Assembly: GCA_030156305.1 (NCBI GenBank)
Contig: JASGMZ010000020.1
Location: forward strand, 1-22,306
From: Bacteroidales bacterium
Lineage (GTDB): Bacteria; Bacteroidota; Bacteroidia; Bacteroidales; UBA12077
Reading direction: 5' to 3'
DNA: 22,306 nucleotides
Shown piece after piece: positions 7,874 to 15,447 of this stretch. A program made the position numbers and the translations under genes. The first letter of the stretch is position 1. Each line of letters opens with the position of its first letter. The notes below the pieces were generated by a model that searched no databases, was not told where the DNA came from, and saw nothing but the letters and a program-made list of their open reading frames with translations.

Positions 7874-8983
7874 ATGAAAAAATTATTTCTTTCATTAATG
7901 ATTTTGTGTTTGGGATTAACTATACAAGCACAAGAATCGGACTATAATTTTATTACTGTTGTTGATTTGGAAACGACGAGTGTAAAAAGCCAGGGACGAA
8001 CAGGCACCTGTTGGTGCTTTGCAACCATATCATTTTTGGAAAGTGAATTACTTAGAATGGGCAAACCAGCTTATGATTTATCCGAAATGTATATTGTAAA
8101 AAAAGCGTATGAAGAAAAGGCCAGGTTGTATATTGGCAATCACGGATTGTCTAATTTTAGCCAGGGTGGACAGGCTCATGATGTGTTTAACGAAATGATT
8201 AACCACGGTATAGTACCCGAAAGCGTTTTTCCCGGAATTCAATATAGATCAGAGGGACACAACCATGCTGAACTGAGTACAGTGCTTAAACATTATTTAG
8301 ATGGTGTTTTAGAAGCCAGAAGGCCAACTACTGTCTGGCAGGAAGCTTTTAAAGCTATTCTAAATGTTTACCTTGGTGAAGACCCTGAAACCTTTACGTA
8401 TGAAGCGATAAAATATACTCCTCACGCTTTTTACAAATCACTAAAGATTAATCCTGATGATTATGTTGAAATTATGTCGTATACCAATGTGCCTTATTAT
8501 GAAAAAGCTCCGTTACTTGTACCCGATAACTGGTCACACGATGATTATTATAATGTCCCCTTAGATGATTTTATAGAGATTATGAACTATTCGCTTAAGC
8601 AAGGATATACTTTTGTTTGGGACGGGGATATGAGTGATAGAGGGTTTACCCGAAAAGAAGGTATTGCTGTGGTTGATGATGAAGAAGATGAAGAAAAAAC
8701 TTTTTTGAAACATCCTGTGGATGAAAAATCAATTGATCCGGATTTCAGACAAGTAGAATTTGAAACATTTAATGTTACCGATGACCATCTAATGCATATT
8801 ACCGGATTATCCAACGATCAAAACGGAACCGTTTATTATAAAACGAAAAATTCGTGGGGAACCGATTACAAATATGACGGGTACTGGTATATGTCTGAGC
8901 AATTTATGCGTTTACATACGGTTGCTATTATGGTGCATAAGGATGCAATTCCAAAAAGTATCAGAAAAAAACTGGATTTATAA
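7874..8983 (+). CDS. Secreted C1 (papain-fold) cysteine peptidase, aminopeptidase C/bleomycin hydrolase-like
   Basis: A 369-residue peptidase. MKKLFLSLMILCLGLTIQAQ is a clear signal peptide, so the enzyme acts in the periplasm or outside, unlike cytosolic PepC. Q40 (oxyanion hole) and C46 in GRTGTCW sit six residues apart, as in papain Q19/C25. The catalytic His is most likely H308 in LMHITGL and the Asn N326 in KNSWG. EMYIVKKAYE and GQAHDVFNEMINHGIVPE resemble C1B enzymes. It is shorter than classic PepC (about 450 residues). An acidic run (DDEEDEE, about 268-274) precedes the His/Asn region. Last gene of the + strand run; a strong hairpin terminator follows. Substrate is unknown. Confidence 0.88.
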   Translation: MKKLFLSLMILCLGLTIQAQESDYNFITVVDLETTSVKSQGRTGTCWCFATISFLESELLRMGKPAYDLSEMYIVKKAYEEKARLYIGNHGLSNFSQGGQAHDVFNEMINHGIVPESVFPGIQYRSEGHNHAELSTVLKHYLDGVLEARRPTTVWQEAFKAILNVYLGEDPETFTYEAIKYTPHAFYKSLKINPDDYVEIMSYTNVPYYEKAPLLVPDNWSHDDYYNVPLDDFIEIMNYSLKQGYTFVWDGDMSDRGFTRKEGIAVVDDEEDEEKTFLKHPVDEKSIDPDFRQVEFETFNVTDDHLMHITGLSNDQNGTVYYKTKNSWGTDYKYDGYWYMSEQFMRLHTVAIMVHKDAIPKSIRKKLDL

Positions 8984-9002
8984 AAATCAGTAAGAAATCA
9001 AC

Positions 9003-9055
9003 AAAAAAGTCATCCTGAGCATTATCATCCTGAGCTTGTCGAAGGATGACTTTTT
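9003..9055. terminator. Bidirectional intrinsic terminator containing a dispersed repeat motif
   Basis: The arm AAAAAGTCATCCT (9004-9016) is perfectly complementary to AGGATGACTTTTT (9043-9055), giving A- and T-tracts on both sides that suit termination in either direction. The interior repeats CATCCTGAGC twice and contains CCTGAGCTTGTCGAAGGATG, a sequence I recall as common in Bacteroidota intergenic regions. It separates two convergent genes; the right arm overlaps the stop codon of the LuxE-like gene. Confidence 0.8.
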
Positions 9056-10043
9056 ATTCTGCAACCAGTAAATTACACCCTCGGACATCGCTGTAATCAA
9101 ATCTTCCCAATACCTCAAAACTTCCGTCTTTATTTATTTTTCCTAAATCCTGTGTTTCAATAAAAGAACAGGAATACATATTAGCAAGGTCTATAATATT
9201 AATTCCTCCCGAACGGCCTTGTGGAAAGAGTGAAAATGGGTCATACGTATCCCGAATTAAAATTTTCATCCAGGGAGGCGTAAAAAATTGTCCATCACCT
9301 TTTGAGTATGCCTGAGATAATAATTCGGTCATGCTATATTCGGAGTGAATTTTTTGTACACCCAGTTTTTCTGCAAGGAAGCGATGGAGTTCTTTTTTGG
9401 TGATCTCTTTACGGGTTCCTTTCATTCCACCCGTTTCCATGATTATGGTATGAGAAAGTTGCATAGGGAAATTTTCTGCTAAATCCATTAATGCATAAGA
9501 AACACCAAACAAAATTGTTTTTTGTCCGTCAGCATCCAGTGCTTTTAATTGTAAAGCTAATGCTTCAACGTTGTCCAAATAAAAACCACTTTTCGGGTGG
9601 GCGGATTCTTGAATCAGCTTATCTACCATATAAACCAGCGATGAACTTTCATTTTCGAGATAAGTGGGCAGTAAAGCTAAAACACAATAGTTTTTTATAT
9701 CGCCATAAAAACGGCTAAAAGTATTTATAAAACTGCTCTCGTACAGCTTGATGTCTTTTAGGTAATGTTTACTCCGGATTGTACCGGTTGTGCCACTGCT
9801 ATAAAAAATTTTATCCTCGCTTTTATTGCCGGAAATAACTTTATGGGTCTTGAAAAAATTAATGGGTAAAAAAGGAATGTTTTGATATGTCTCAATCGAA
9901 GAGTTGCTTATTCCCAAGTGAAAAAGATAATCCTTATATACCGGGTTGTTTTCTACCTGGTAATTGAAAATTTTTAGGGCAAACTCATTGAATTGATTTT
10001 CATTTTCAATTGTAAATATTTCTTCCGGGTTAAAAGGGTACAT
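9054..10043 (-). CDS. LuxE-like acyl-protein synthetase / acyl-adenylating protein
   Basis: A 329-residue cytoplasmic protein of the LuxE/PaaK-like branch of adenylate-forming enzymes. Visible motifs are YSSGTTGTIRSKH (81-93, the P-loop-like phosphate motif), ETGGMKG (203-209), EYSMTELLSQ (235-244, equivalent to the YGMTE motif), TQDLG (297-301, equivalent to TGDLG) and GR (313-314). Full length for the LuxE family. Luminescence LuxE activates fatty acids as acyl-AMP and passes them to a Cys within a reductase complex. Here no LuxC, LuxD or LuxAB gene is nearby, so this is not a lux operon. A role in activating a fatty or aryl acid for surface glycoconjugates is possible but not shown by the sequence. 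Nearest neighbour cysS is on the same strand but 394 bases upstream. Confidence 0.85.
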   Translation of the reverse strand: MYPFNPEEIFTIENENQFNEFALKIFNYQVENNPVYKDYLFHLGISNSSIETYQNIPFLPINFFKTHKVISGNKSEDKIFYSSGTTGTIRSKHYLKDIKLYESSFINTFSRFYGDIKNYCVLALLPTYLENESSSLVYMVDKLIQESAHPKSGFYLDNVEALALQLKALDADGQKTILFGVSYALMDLAENFPMQLSHTIIMETGGMKGTRKEITKKELHRFLAEKLGVQKIHSEYSMTELLSQAYSKGDGQFFTPPWMKILIRDTYDPFSLFPQGRSGGINIIDLANMYSCSFIETQDLGKINKDGSFEVLGRFDYSDVRGCNLLVAE

Positions 10044-10073
10044 TTTTAATATTTAATCAACAATAAAACAACA

Positions 10074-10081
10074 CAAATTTA
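10074..10081 (-). promoter_or_regulatory. Possible -7 element for the LuxE-like gene
   Basis: The minus strand reads TAAATTTG, an exact TAnnTTTG match, about 30 bases upstream of the start codon. No clean TTG/TTTG is found at the expected -33 distance, only a TTTT run, so it is a partial match. Confidence 0.3.
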
Positions 10082-10209
10082 ATTAATTATTCATCAGGAT
10101 AAAAGCGCCCCAATAACCGAGACTTGCTGGTGTGATTGGGAAAATATACCCTAAACCGGGAAGGGAAGCCAAATGAATGCTTTAAATGTTGGACAATACA
10201 GTAAATCAT

Positions 10210-10282
10210 AAATCAAAATTCGTTAATCGGTGTTCTTAAATCAACTTATGAATTACGATTAAAGATTAACGAATAATGATTT
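10210..10282. repeat. Imperfect 19-bp inverted repeat
   Basis: Bases 10210-10228 and 10264-10282 are inverted copies matching at about 17 of 19 positions. The core ATTCGTTAATC (10218-10228) and GATTAACGAAT (10264-10274) is a perfect 11-bp pair. The 35-base spacer between the arms also carries an AATTACGATTAA tract. It could fold as an RNA hairpin or be a remnant of a small dispersed element. Confidence 0.6.
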
Positions 10283-10368
10283 CAGATGTTAAATGCTTAA
10301 CCTATTGATATTGGCAGGCAGGATGAACCCTCTCTCACTTTAAAATCGGTGTTTTGCATTGCAAATCT

Positions 10369-10410
10369 GTGTCATTAGCATTCCATTCACGCGACTCCCC
10401 GGAATGACAC
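10369..10410 (-). terminator. Hairpin just downstream of cysS, possible terminator
   Basis: GTGTCATT (10369-10376) pairs perfectly with AATGACAC (10403-10410); CATTCC and GGAATG inside offer an alternative register. It lies about 28 bases past the cysS stop on the minus strand. A proper T-tract is missing on that side, so a terminator role is plausible but weak. Confidence 0.35.
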
Positions 10411-10437
10411 TGCAATTGTTTGGTTTATAGATGATAT

Positions 10438-11901
10438 TTAATTCTGTTCCCACTCAAAACCATCCTTCGTGTCTTTGATGGTAATCCCTTTTTTTGTTAA
10501 TTCATCACGGATTTTATCGGCCGTGGAAAAATCTTTATTTTTTTTGGCTTCGAGCCTTAGGGTTAAAATCATGTCAATAAGATCAGATGTGAACTCTGAG
10601 TTGTCTGACTGTTCTTCTTGTAAGCCTAAAATATCATAAACAAATGTTTGATAAAGATTTTTTAATTGTTCCAGGTCCTTTGCATTAATTTTTTCTTTTC
10701 CCTCTTTAATTAAATAAATGAACCGAACCGCTTCAAAAAGATGTGCAATAAGAATCGGGCTGTTTAAATCATCGTTTATGGACTGGTAGCAGTTTGCTTT
10801 TAATTCATCAATGTTTACTGTTGATTCTTTTTCTGCAATCAGTTGTTGTAAAATTTTCCCTGCTTTTAACAAACGCTCCAGCCCTTTTTCAGCTGCCTGC
10901 AATGCTTCGTTCGAGAAATCAACGGTACTGCGGTAGTGTGCCTGCAGAATAAAAAACCGAACCGTCATAGGGCTGTAGGGCTTTTCCAGTAGTTTGTGAT
11001 TTCCAGAAAATAGTTCTTCAAGGGTAATAAAATTACCTAGTGATTTTCCCATCTTTTGTCCGTTGATGGTAATCATGTTGTTGTGCATCCAGTATTTTAC
11101 CGATTCTTTTCCATTAGCAGCCGTTGATTGGGCAATCTCACATTCGTGATGAGGGAAGAGTAAATCCATTCCACCGCCATGAATATCAAACTGCTCACCC
11201 AAATATTTGGTACTCATGGTTGAACATTCTAAATGCCAACCCGGAAAACCTTCGCTCCATTTTGAGGGCCAACGCATAATATGCTCCGGTGCAGCCTTTT
11301 TCCAAAGCGCAAAATCAAATGGATTCTTTTTTTCATCCTGGCCCTCCAATTGGCGGGTGTTAGATTGTAAATCTTCAAGTTTACGGCCGGAAAGTTTTCC
11401 GTAATCATGCTTTTCATTATATTTTTCAACATCAAAATAAATAGAACCATTTACTTCATAAGCAAAGCCATGTTCAATAATTTTTTCTGCCATCAACTGC
11501 TGTTCAATGATATGTCCTGAGGCTTTAGGCTCAATATTGGGCCGCAATACATTTAATGCTTCCATATTTTCATGGTAGCGATGGGTGAAATATTCAACCA
11601 CCTCCATGGGCTCTAATTGCTCCAAACGAGCTTTTTTAGCAATTTTATCTTCACCGTCATCGGCATCGTTTTCTAAGTGCCCCACATCGGTTATGTTGCG
11701 TACATAACGGACTTTATAATCGAGGTGTTTCAGGTAGCGATAAAGTAAATCAAAAGTAATCGCCGGCCGGGCATGGCCTAAATGTGCATCACCATAAACG
11801 GTGGGGCCGCAAACATACAATCCAACGTATGGAGATTTTATGGGTTCAAACTTCTCTTTTTTCCTGGTTAACGAATTATAAATAATCAAATTTTTATCCA
11901 T
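10438..11901 (-). CDS. cysS: Cysteinyl-tRNA synthetase
   Basis: CysS charges tRNA-Cys. The 487-residue protein has the class I motif HLGH at 40-43 and KMGKS at 283-287. The zinc site that selects cysteine is intact: C31, C226, H251 and E255, with spacing identical to E. coli C209/H234/E238. FDIHGGGMDLLFPHHECE is diagnostic. The C-terminal helical anticodon region ends in RDELTKKGITIKDTKDGFEWE, typical of full-length CysS. A TATTTTTG (complement of 11931-11938) about 30 bases upstream of the start could be its -7 element. The patatin gene lies upstream on the same strand, 74 bases away, so co-transcription is possible. Confidence 0.98.
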   Translation of the reverse strand: MDKNLIIYNSLTRKKEKFEPIKSPYVGLYVCGPTVYGDAHLGHARPAITFDLLYRYLKHLDYKVRYVRNITDVGHLENDADDGEDKIAKKARLEQLEPMEVVEYFTHRYHENMEALNVLRPNIEPKASGHIIEQQLMAEKIIEHGFAYEVNGSIYFDVEKYNEKHDYGKLSGRKLEDLQSNTRQLEGQDEKKNPFDFALWKKAAPEHIMRWPSKWSEGFPGWHLECSTMSTKYLGEQFDIHGGGMDLLFPHHECEIAQSTAANGKESVKYWMHNNMITINGQKMGKSLGNFITLEELFSGNHKLLEKPYSPMTVRFFILQAHYRSTVDFSNEALQAAEKGLERLLKAGKILQQLIAEKESTVNIDELKANCYQSINDDLNSPILIAHLFEAVRFIYLIKEGKEKINAKDLEQLKNLYQTFVYDILGLQEEQSDNSEFTSDLIDMILTLRLEAKKNKDFSTADKIRDELTKKGITIKDTKDGFEWEQN

Positions 11902-11970
11902 CCATCAAAAATTTTATTTTTTTCAACATACAAAAATAATATTATTATTGAGTTGGTTTAAAATTTTGGG

Positions 11971-11985
11971 TCCCCTTAAAGGGGA
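11971..11985. terminator. Small GC hairpin overlapping the patatin stop codon
   Basis: TCCCC (11971-11975) and GGGGA (11981-11985) form a 5-bp stem with loop TTAAA. The TAA stop of the minus-strand patatin gene (11976-11978) is in the loop. A T-rich tract (TTGTTTTTTT, 11986-11995) follows only in the + direction, where no gene would use it. On the minus strand the 3' side is AC-then-A/T-rich, so efficiency there is uncertain. Confidence 0.35.
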
Positions 11986-12773
11986 TTGTTTTTTTCGAGG
12001 GTTTCTTTGGTTACATTATAGCCTGTTTCGAAAATTTTATGTCCTTTATCGAGGCTAAACAATCCGTATTTTCTTAACTCTTCAGTTTCAATAAATAAAT
12101 CACACATCTCTTTTTTCTCTTGTAAATGAGAACCCACTGTTAAATGAAATGTGCGTTCAGCTATTTTTATCATGCTGTCCAAATCTTCTTGTTTTCCAAT
12201 AGGATTTACATGCGATCCAATCAATTTTTTGCATTGATCTTTAATCGGTTTTATCGGCAAATTATCAAAAACACCTCCGTCAACAAACGTTTTGCCATCA
12301 ATTATCTGGGGTTTAAAAAGCACCGGTATGCTTGCCGAAGCAATAACTTTATCAATGATGCTCCCATGATGAAAATATACAATTTGACCATCATTCAAGT
12401 TTGCAGCTGCTACATATAACGGTATTTTTAGCTCTTCAAAGGTTTTGGCCCGAATCGTTTTTTTTAATATTTTCGATACTTTTTCCATGGAAAGAAATCC
12501 CTTATTAGGAATAGAAACCTGGGTAAAGCTAAAAATACTGTTATCGTAAAAAATTTCGAAACTTTCTTCAGGACTGTATCCATCGGCATAAAAAATACCG
12601 GCAAGTGCCCCTGCACTGGTTCCTGAAATAATTTCTGGATAGATATCATGCTCATTTAAAGCTTTTAATACGCCCAAATGTGCAAAGCCACGAACACCAC
12701 CGCCACTTAATGCAATTCCAACAGCGTACTTTTTATCGTCTGATTTTTTAAACTTATTTGAAATTAGGCTCAT
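11976..12773 (-). CDS. Patatin-like phospholipase (RssA/NTE type)
   Basis: A 265-residue patatin-domain lipid acyl hydrolase. The oxyanion-hole loop SGGGVRG is at 23-29, the nucleophile elbow GTSAG at 51-55 has S53, and the dyad Asp is D165 in VDGGVFDNLP. These are the complete catalytic elements. No signal peptide is visible, so a cytoplasmic or membrane-associated role is likely, as for small bacterial RssA-like patatins that act on phospholipids or lysophospholipids. Length fits that group. The last residues (EKNNPL) are encoded by one arm of the GC hairpin that overlaps the stop. It is divergent from rbfA across 141 bases. Confidence 0.93.
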   Translation of the reverse strand: MSLISNKFKKSDDKKYAVGIALSGGGVRGFAHLGVLKALNEHDIYPEIISGTSAGALAGIFYADGYSPEESFEIFYDNSIFSFTQVSIPNKGFLSMEKVSKILKKTIRAKTFEELKIPLYVAAANLNDGQIVYFHHGSIIDKVIASASIPVLFKPQIIDGKTFVDGGVFDNLPIKPIKDQCKKLIGSHVNPIGKQEDLDSMIKIAERTFHLTVGSHLQEKKEMCDLFIETEELRKYGLFSLDKGHKIFETGYNVTKETLEKNNPL

Positions 12774-12875
12774 TGTTTTTGTTTATTAAATTAACGAATT
12801 TTACAATATACTTAATATTTCAAAGATTAAAAATAGATATTTTTATTGGATTCAAAAATATTCAGTAAACTTCAT

Positions 12876-12883
12876 TAATTTTG
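12876..12883 (+). promoter_or_regulatory. Possible -7 element for rbfA
   Basis: TAATTTTG matches TAnnTTTG and lies 31 bases before the rbfA ATG in the divergent spacer. The nearest upstream TTG (12846-12848) is 27 bases away, too far for a good -33 element, so only half the promoter is supported. Confidence 0.35.
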
Positions 12884-12914
12884 GCCTGTAAATTGATTTT
12901 TAAAATCTACAATT

Positions 12915-13250
12915 ATGAGTTCAAGCCGGAAGCAAAAAATAGAGCGGTTATTGCAAAAAGATTTAGGTGATATTTTTCAAAAAGGAACCACCTCTTTGTT
13001 TAAGGGCAAAATGGTTACGGTAACTACCGTTCGCGTTTCAACTGATTTGTCAATTGCCAAAGTGTATTTAAGCTTGTTTCCGGTTGATAATAAAAATGAG
13101 TTTATTCATTATATTAATGATATAGAAAATCAAATACGGTTTGAATTAGGCAAAAGAGTACGGCATCAGTTACGAAAAGTGCCTGAGTTAAAGTTTTTTG
13201 TTGACGACTCGTTGGATTATATCGAGAATATTGATAATCTTTTAAAATAA
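12915..13250 (+). CDS. rbfA: 30S ribosome-binding factor A
   Basis: RbfA binds the immature 30S subunit and helps mature the 5' end of 16S rRNA. The 111-residue protein has the whole KH-fold pattern: N-terminal SSRKQKIERLLQKDLGDIF, central VTVTTVRVSTDLSIAKVYLSLFP, and the C-terminal RHQLRKVPELKFFVDDSLDY at about 84-103. Length is normal for Bacteroidota. It begins a + strand run whose later members are a methyltransferase and a LolC/E-like permease; rbfA next to such a permease is, from memory, a common arrangement in the phylum. Confidence 0.95.
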   Translation: MSSSRKQKIERLLQKDLGDIFQKGTTSLFKGKMVTVTTVRVSTDLSIAKVYLSLFPVDNKNEFIHYINDIENQIRFELGKRVRHQLRKVPELKFFVDDSLDYIENIDNLLK

Positions 13251-13270
13251 TCAGGTAATATTAATAATCC

Positions 13271-13296
13271 TTGGCGTCTTAGCGCCTTAGCGGTGA
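13271..13296. repeat. Short dispersed-type palindromic sequence before the methyltransferase
   Basis: In the rbfA-methyltransferase spacer a stretch reads GGCG-TCTTAG-CGCC (13273-13286), a small hairpin, followed by CTTAGCGGTGAA. I recall very similar 'gcgtcttagcgccttagcggtg' strings as frequent intergenic repeats in Bacteroidota and other genomes. It ends about 14 bases before the methyltransferase ATG, so it may be transcribed in the leader. Confidence 0.5.
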
Positions 13297-13309
13297 AAAA
13301 AACGAAAAA

Positions 13310-14122
13310 ATGAAATACGACCCCATAAAAAAGAATCTTGGTGCGGTATTTAATAAACGTCCCTTTTTGCGTAAGTTATTTTATCGGTTACTCGATTTGC
13401 TGTTGTTGCGCACCTGGCACATAAAAAAAGCCATCCGAAAATGGAAAAAAAATTACAAAGGCAAAGCCACCGTTTTAGATGCAGGGTCAGGATTTGGGCA
13501 ATATAGTTACTATCTTTCTAAGCAATCAAAATTCTGGAAAATTTTGGGCGTTGATGTTAAGCAGGAGCAGATTGATGATTGTAATCGATTTTTTAAACAA
13601 ATCAATAAATCCGAAAGAGTTCAGTTTGAATATGCCGATTTAACCCAATTTAAAAAAGAATCGGCTTTTGATTTAATTCTCAGTGTTGATGTGATGGAAC
13701 ATATTGAAGATGATGTTACTGTATTTCGTAATTTTTATGCTTCGCTAAAAACTGGCGGAATGCTTTTAATATCAACACCATCCGACCAGGGTGGCTCGGA
13801 TGTTCATGGCGACGAAGGCCATTCTTTTATCGATGAGCATGTTCGCGACGGATATAATATTAACGAAATGGAAGAGAAGTTGAAAAAAGCGGGTTTTTCA
13901 AAAGTGGAAAGTAATTATTCTTACGGAACACCGGGCAAAATATCCTGGAAACTGTCGATGAAGTACCCGATTTTAATGTTAAATGCAAGTAAATTATTTT
14001 TTATCATCTTGCCTTTTTATTATATATTAGCCTATCCGATATCATTTTTTTTAAATTATTTTGATATAAACCAAAAACATCAGACCGGAACCGGGTTAAT
14101 TGTAAAAGCGTATAAACCATAA
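13310..14122 (+). CDS. Class I SAM-dependent methyltransferase with C-terminal hydrophobic segment
   Basis: A 270-residue protein with a Rossmann-type methyltransferase core: motif I VLDAGSGFGQY (55-65), acidic post-I residue D82 in GVDVK, D110 in YADL, and motif IV-like DLILSVDVMEHI (121-132), followed by LKTGGMLLISTP (146-157). The arrangement is that of UbiE/COQ5-like Methyltransf_11 proteins. The substrate cannot be read from the sequence. After the catalytic domain a hydrophobic stretch (about 220-249) could be one membrane-spanning or membrane-associated segment, which is unusual and suggests a lipid or membrane-bound substrate. It sits between rbfA (59-base gap) and the permease gene (19-base gap), probably in one transcript. 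Confidence 0.85.
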   Translation: MKYDPIKKNLGAVFNKRPFLRKLFYRLLDLLLLRTWHIKKAIRKWKKNYKGKATVLDAGSGFGQYSYYLSKQSKFWKILGVDVKQEQIDDCNRFFKQINKSERVQFEYADLTQFKKESAFDLILSVDVMEHIEDDVTVFRNFYASLKTGGMLLISTPSDQGGSDVHGDEGHSFIDEHVRDGYNINEMEEKLKKAGFSKVESNYSYGTPGKISWKLSMKYPILMLNASKLFFIILPFYYILAYPISFFLNYFDINQKHQTGTGLIVKAYKP

Positions 14123-14141
14123 AATCTAAAAATAAAATATT

Positions 14142-15374
14142 TTGAATTTTCCCTTATTTATATCGAAACGTTATTTAATTGCCAAAAAATCACGAAATGC
14201 TATTAATATTATTTCAATGATTTCGATTATTGGCGTAACCATTGGTGTGGCTTCCTTAATTGTTGTTTTGTCTGTTTTTAATGGTTTCGACGAGGTAATC
14301 AAATCGATGTATAATGCCTTTGATCCGGATTTGAAAATAACACCCGCTACCGGGAAGGTTTTTATATTAAACGACAGTTTAAAAGCGAAAATTATCAATC
14401 ATCCAAATGTTTTTGATGTAGCAGAGACTTTCGAAGAAAATGCATTGTTAAAGTATAGCGATCAACAATATATCGCTACCATTAAAGGCGTTAGTGATAA
14501 TTTTGAAAATATTTCCGGAGTGGATACCATGATGGTCGCCGGAGACTTTATCCTGAAAAACAATAATCAAAATTACGCCATAGTTGGTCAAGGTGTAGCC
14601 TATTATTTATCGCTCGGATTGAATTATATTGACCCTATAATAATCTATGTCCCAAGGCGCGATGCTAATATTTCGACCAATCCTGCCAGCGCTTTTAACA
14701 GAAACTATATTTTCCCTTCAGGTGTTTTTGGCATTCAACAGGAATTTGATACAAAATATATTATTGTCCCGCTTAATTATGCAAGAGCATTGTTTGATTA
14801 CACCCACGAGGTTGGTGCCCTTGAAGTTAAGTTAAAAGATTTTAATCAATTAAATAATACCCAAAATGAACTTAAACAAATTTTAGGTGATGATTTTGTT
14901 ATAAAAAACAGGCACGAACAGCACGAATCGTTCTACAAAATAATGAAATCTGAAAAAATTTATATTTTTATTATACTCACCTTTATACTTATTATAGCCT
15001 CCTTTAATATTATAGGCTCATTAACCATGTTAATTATTGATAAAAAAGAGGACATTGCTACATTTCGAAGCCTGGGAGCTAATTTAAAAACCATACGACA
15101 GATATTTTTAACCGAAGGGTGGCTTATTACTGTTGCAGGAGCAATTTTTGGATTAATTCTGGGTGGATTTATTTGTTGGTTACAAATTAAATTTGAGCTG
15201 GTAAAGCTTCAGGGCTCAGCTTCATTTATTATTGATGCCTATCCTGTAGCAATAAGCTGGCCCGATTTTGTCGCTGTATTTGTTACAATTTGTTTAATTG
15301 GTTTTTTAGCTGCCTGGTATCCAGTTAGATATATTACCAGAAGATATGTTATTCAAGAGTTAGAGCGTGTTTAG
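14142..15374 (+). CDS. FtsX-like ABC transporter permease, LolC/LolE family
   Basis: A 410-residue inner-membrane permease with the MacB/LolE topology. TM1 is at about 21-46 and followed by a large periplasmic domain (about 48-270). The FtsX domain has TM2 (273-298), TM3 (325-347) and TM4 (374-393). KKEDIATFRSLGA (301-313) is the cytoplasmic coupling helix that contacts the ATPase. The N-terminus NFPLFISKRYLIAKKSRNAINIIS is the LolC/E signature. LolCDE extracts mature lipoproteins from the inner membrane for delivery to the outer membrane. No LolD ATPase gene is nearby. The start codon is TTG at 14142; no ATG is positioned to keep the conserved N-terminus. Confidence 0.92.
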   Translation: MNFPLFISKRYLIAKKSRNAINIISMISIIGVTIGVASLIVVLSVFNGFDEVIKSMYNAFDPDLKITPATGKVFILNDSLKAKIINHPNVFDVAETFEENALLKYSDQQYIATIKGVSDNFENISGVDTMMVAGDFILKNNNQNYAIVGQGVAYYLSLGLNYIDPIIIYVPRRDANISTNPASAFNRNYIFPSGVFGIQQEFDTKYIIVPLNYARALFDYTHEVGALEVKLKDFNQLNNTQNELKQILGDDFVIKNRHEQHESFYKIMKSEKIYIFIILTFILIIASFNIIGSLTMLIIDKKEDIATFRSLGANLKTIRQIFLTEGWLITVAGAIFGLILGGFICWLQIKFELVKLQGSASFIIDAYPVAISWPDFVAVFVTICLIGFLAAWYPVRYITRRYVIQELERV

Positions 15375-15447
15375 TTATTGATTATTCGCCATTTATTTAA
15401 AAAAGTTATGAACAAAAAAATGAAAGTAAATTTCTTTTTATTTTTTA

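Larger units (their letters stand above)
10044..10437. other. 394-base intergenic region with inverted repeats, no gene
   Basis: No ORF with coding character and no tRNA-like fold was found. It holds a long inverted repeat (10210-10282), a hairpin immediately downstream of cysS (10369-10410), and a 6-bp CCCAAT/ATTGGG pair (10109-10140). The stretch around 10100-10200 has a different composition from flanking spacers, but I cannot relate it to any known gene remnant. Confidence 0.5.

Noticed and set aside
9054..10043. Bioluminescence (lux) operon
   Set aside because: Only a LuxE-like gene is present; LuxA, B, C and D are absent and the flanking genes are a peptidase and cysS.
10044..10437. 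tRNA or other structured RNA gene between the LuxE-like gene and cysS
   Set aside because: No cloverleaf, no T-loop GTTCGA-like sequence and no CCA end could be found; only simple inverted repeats.
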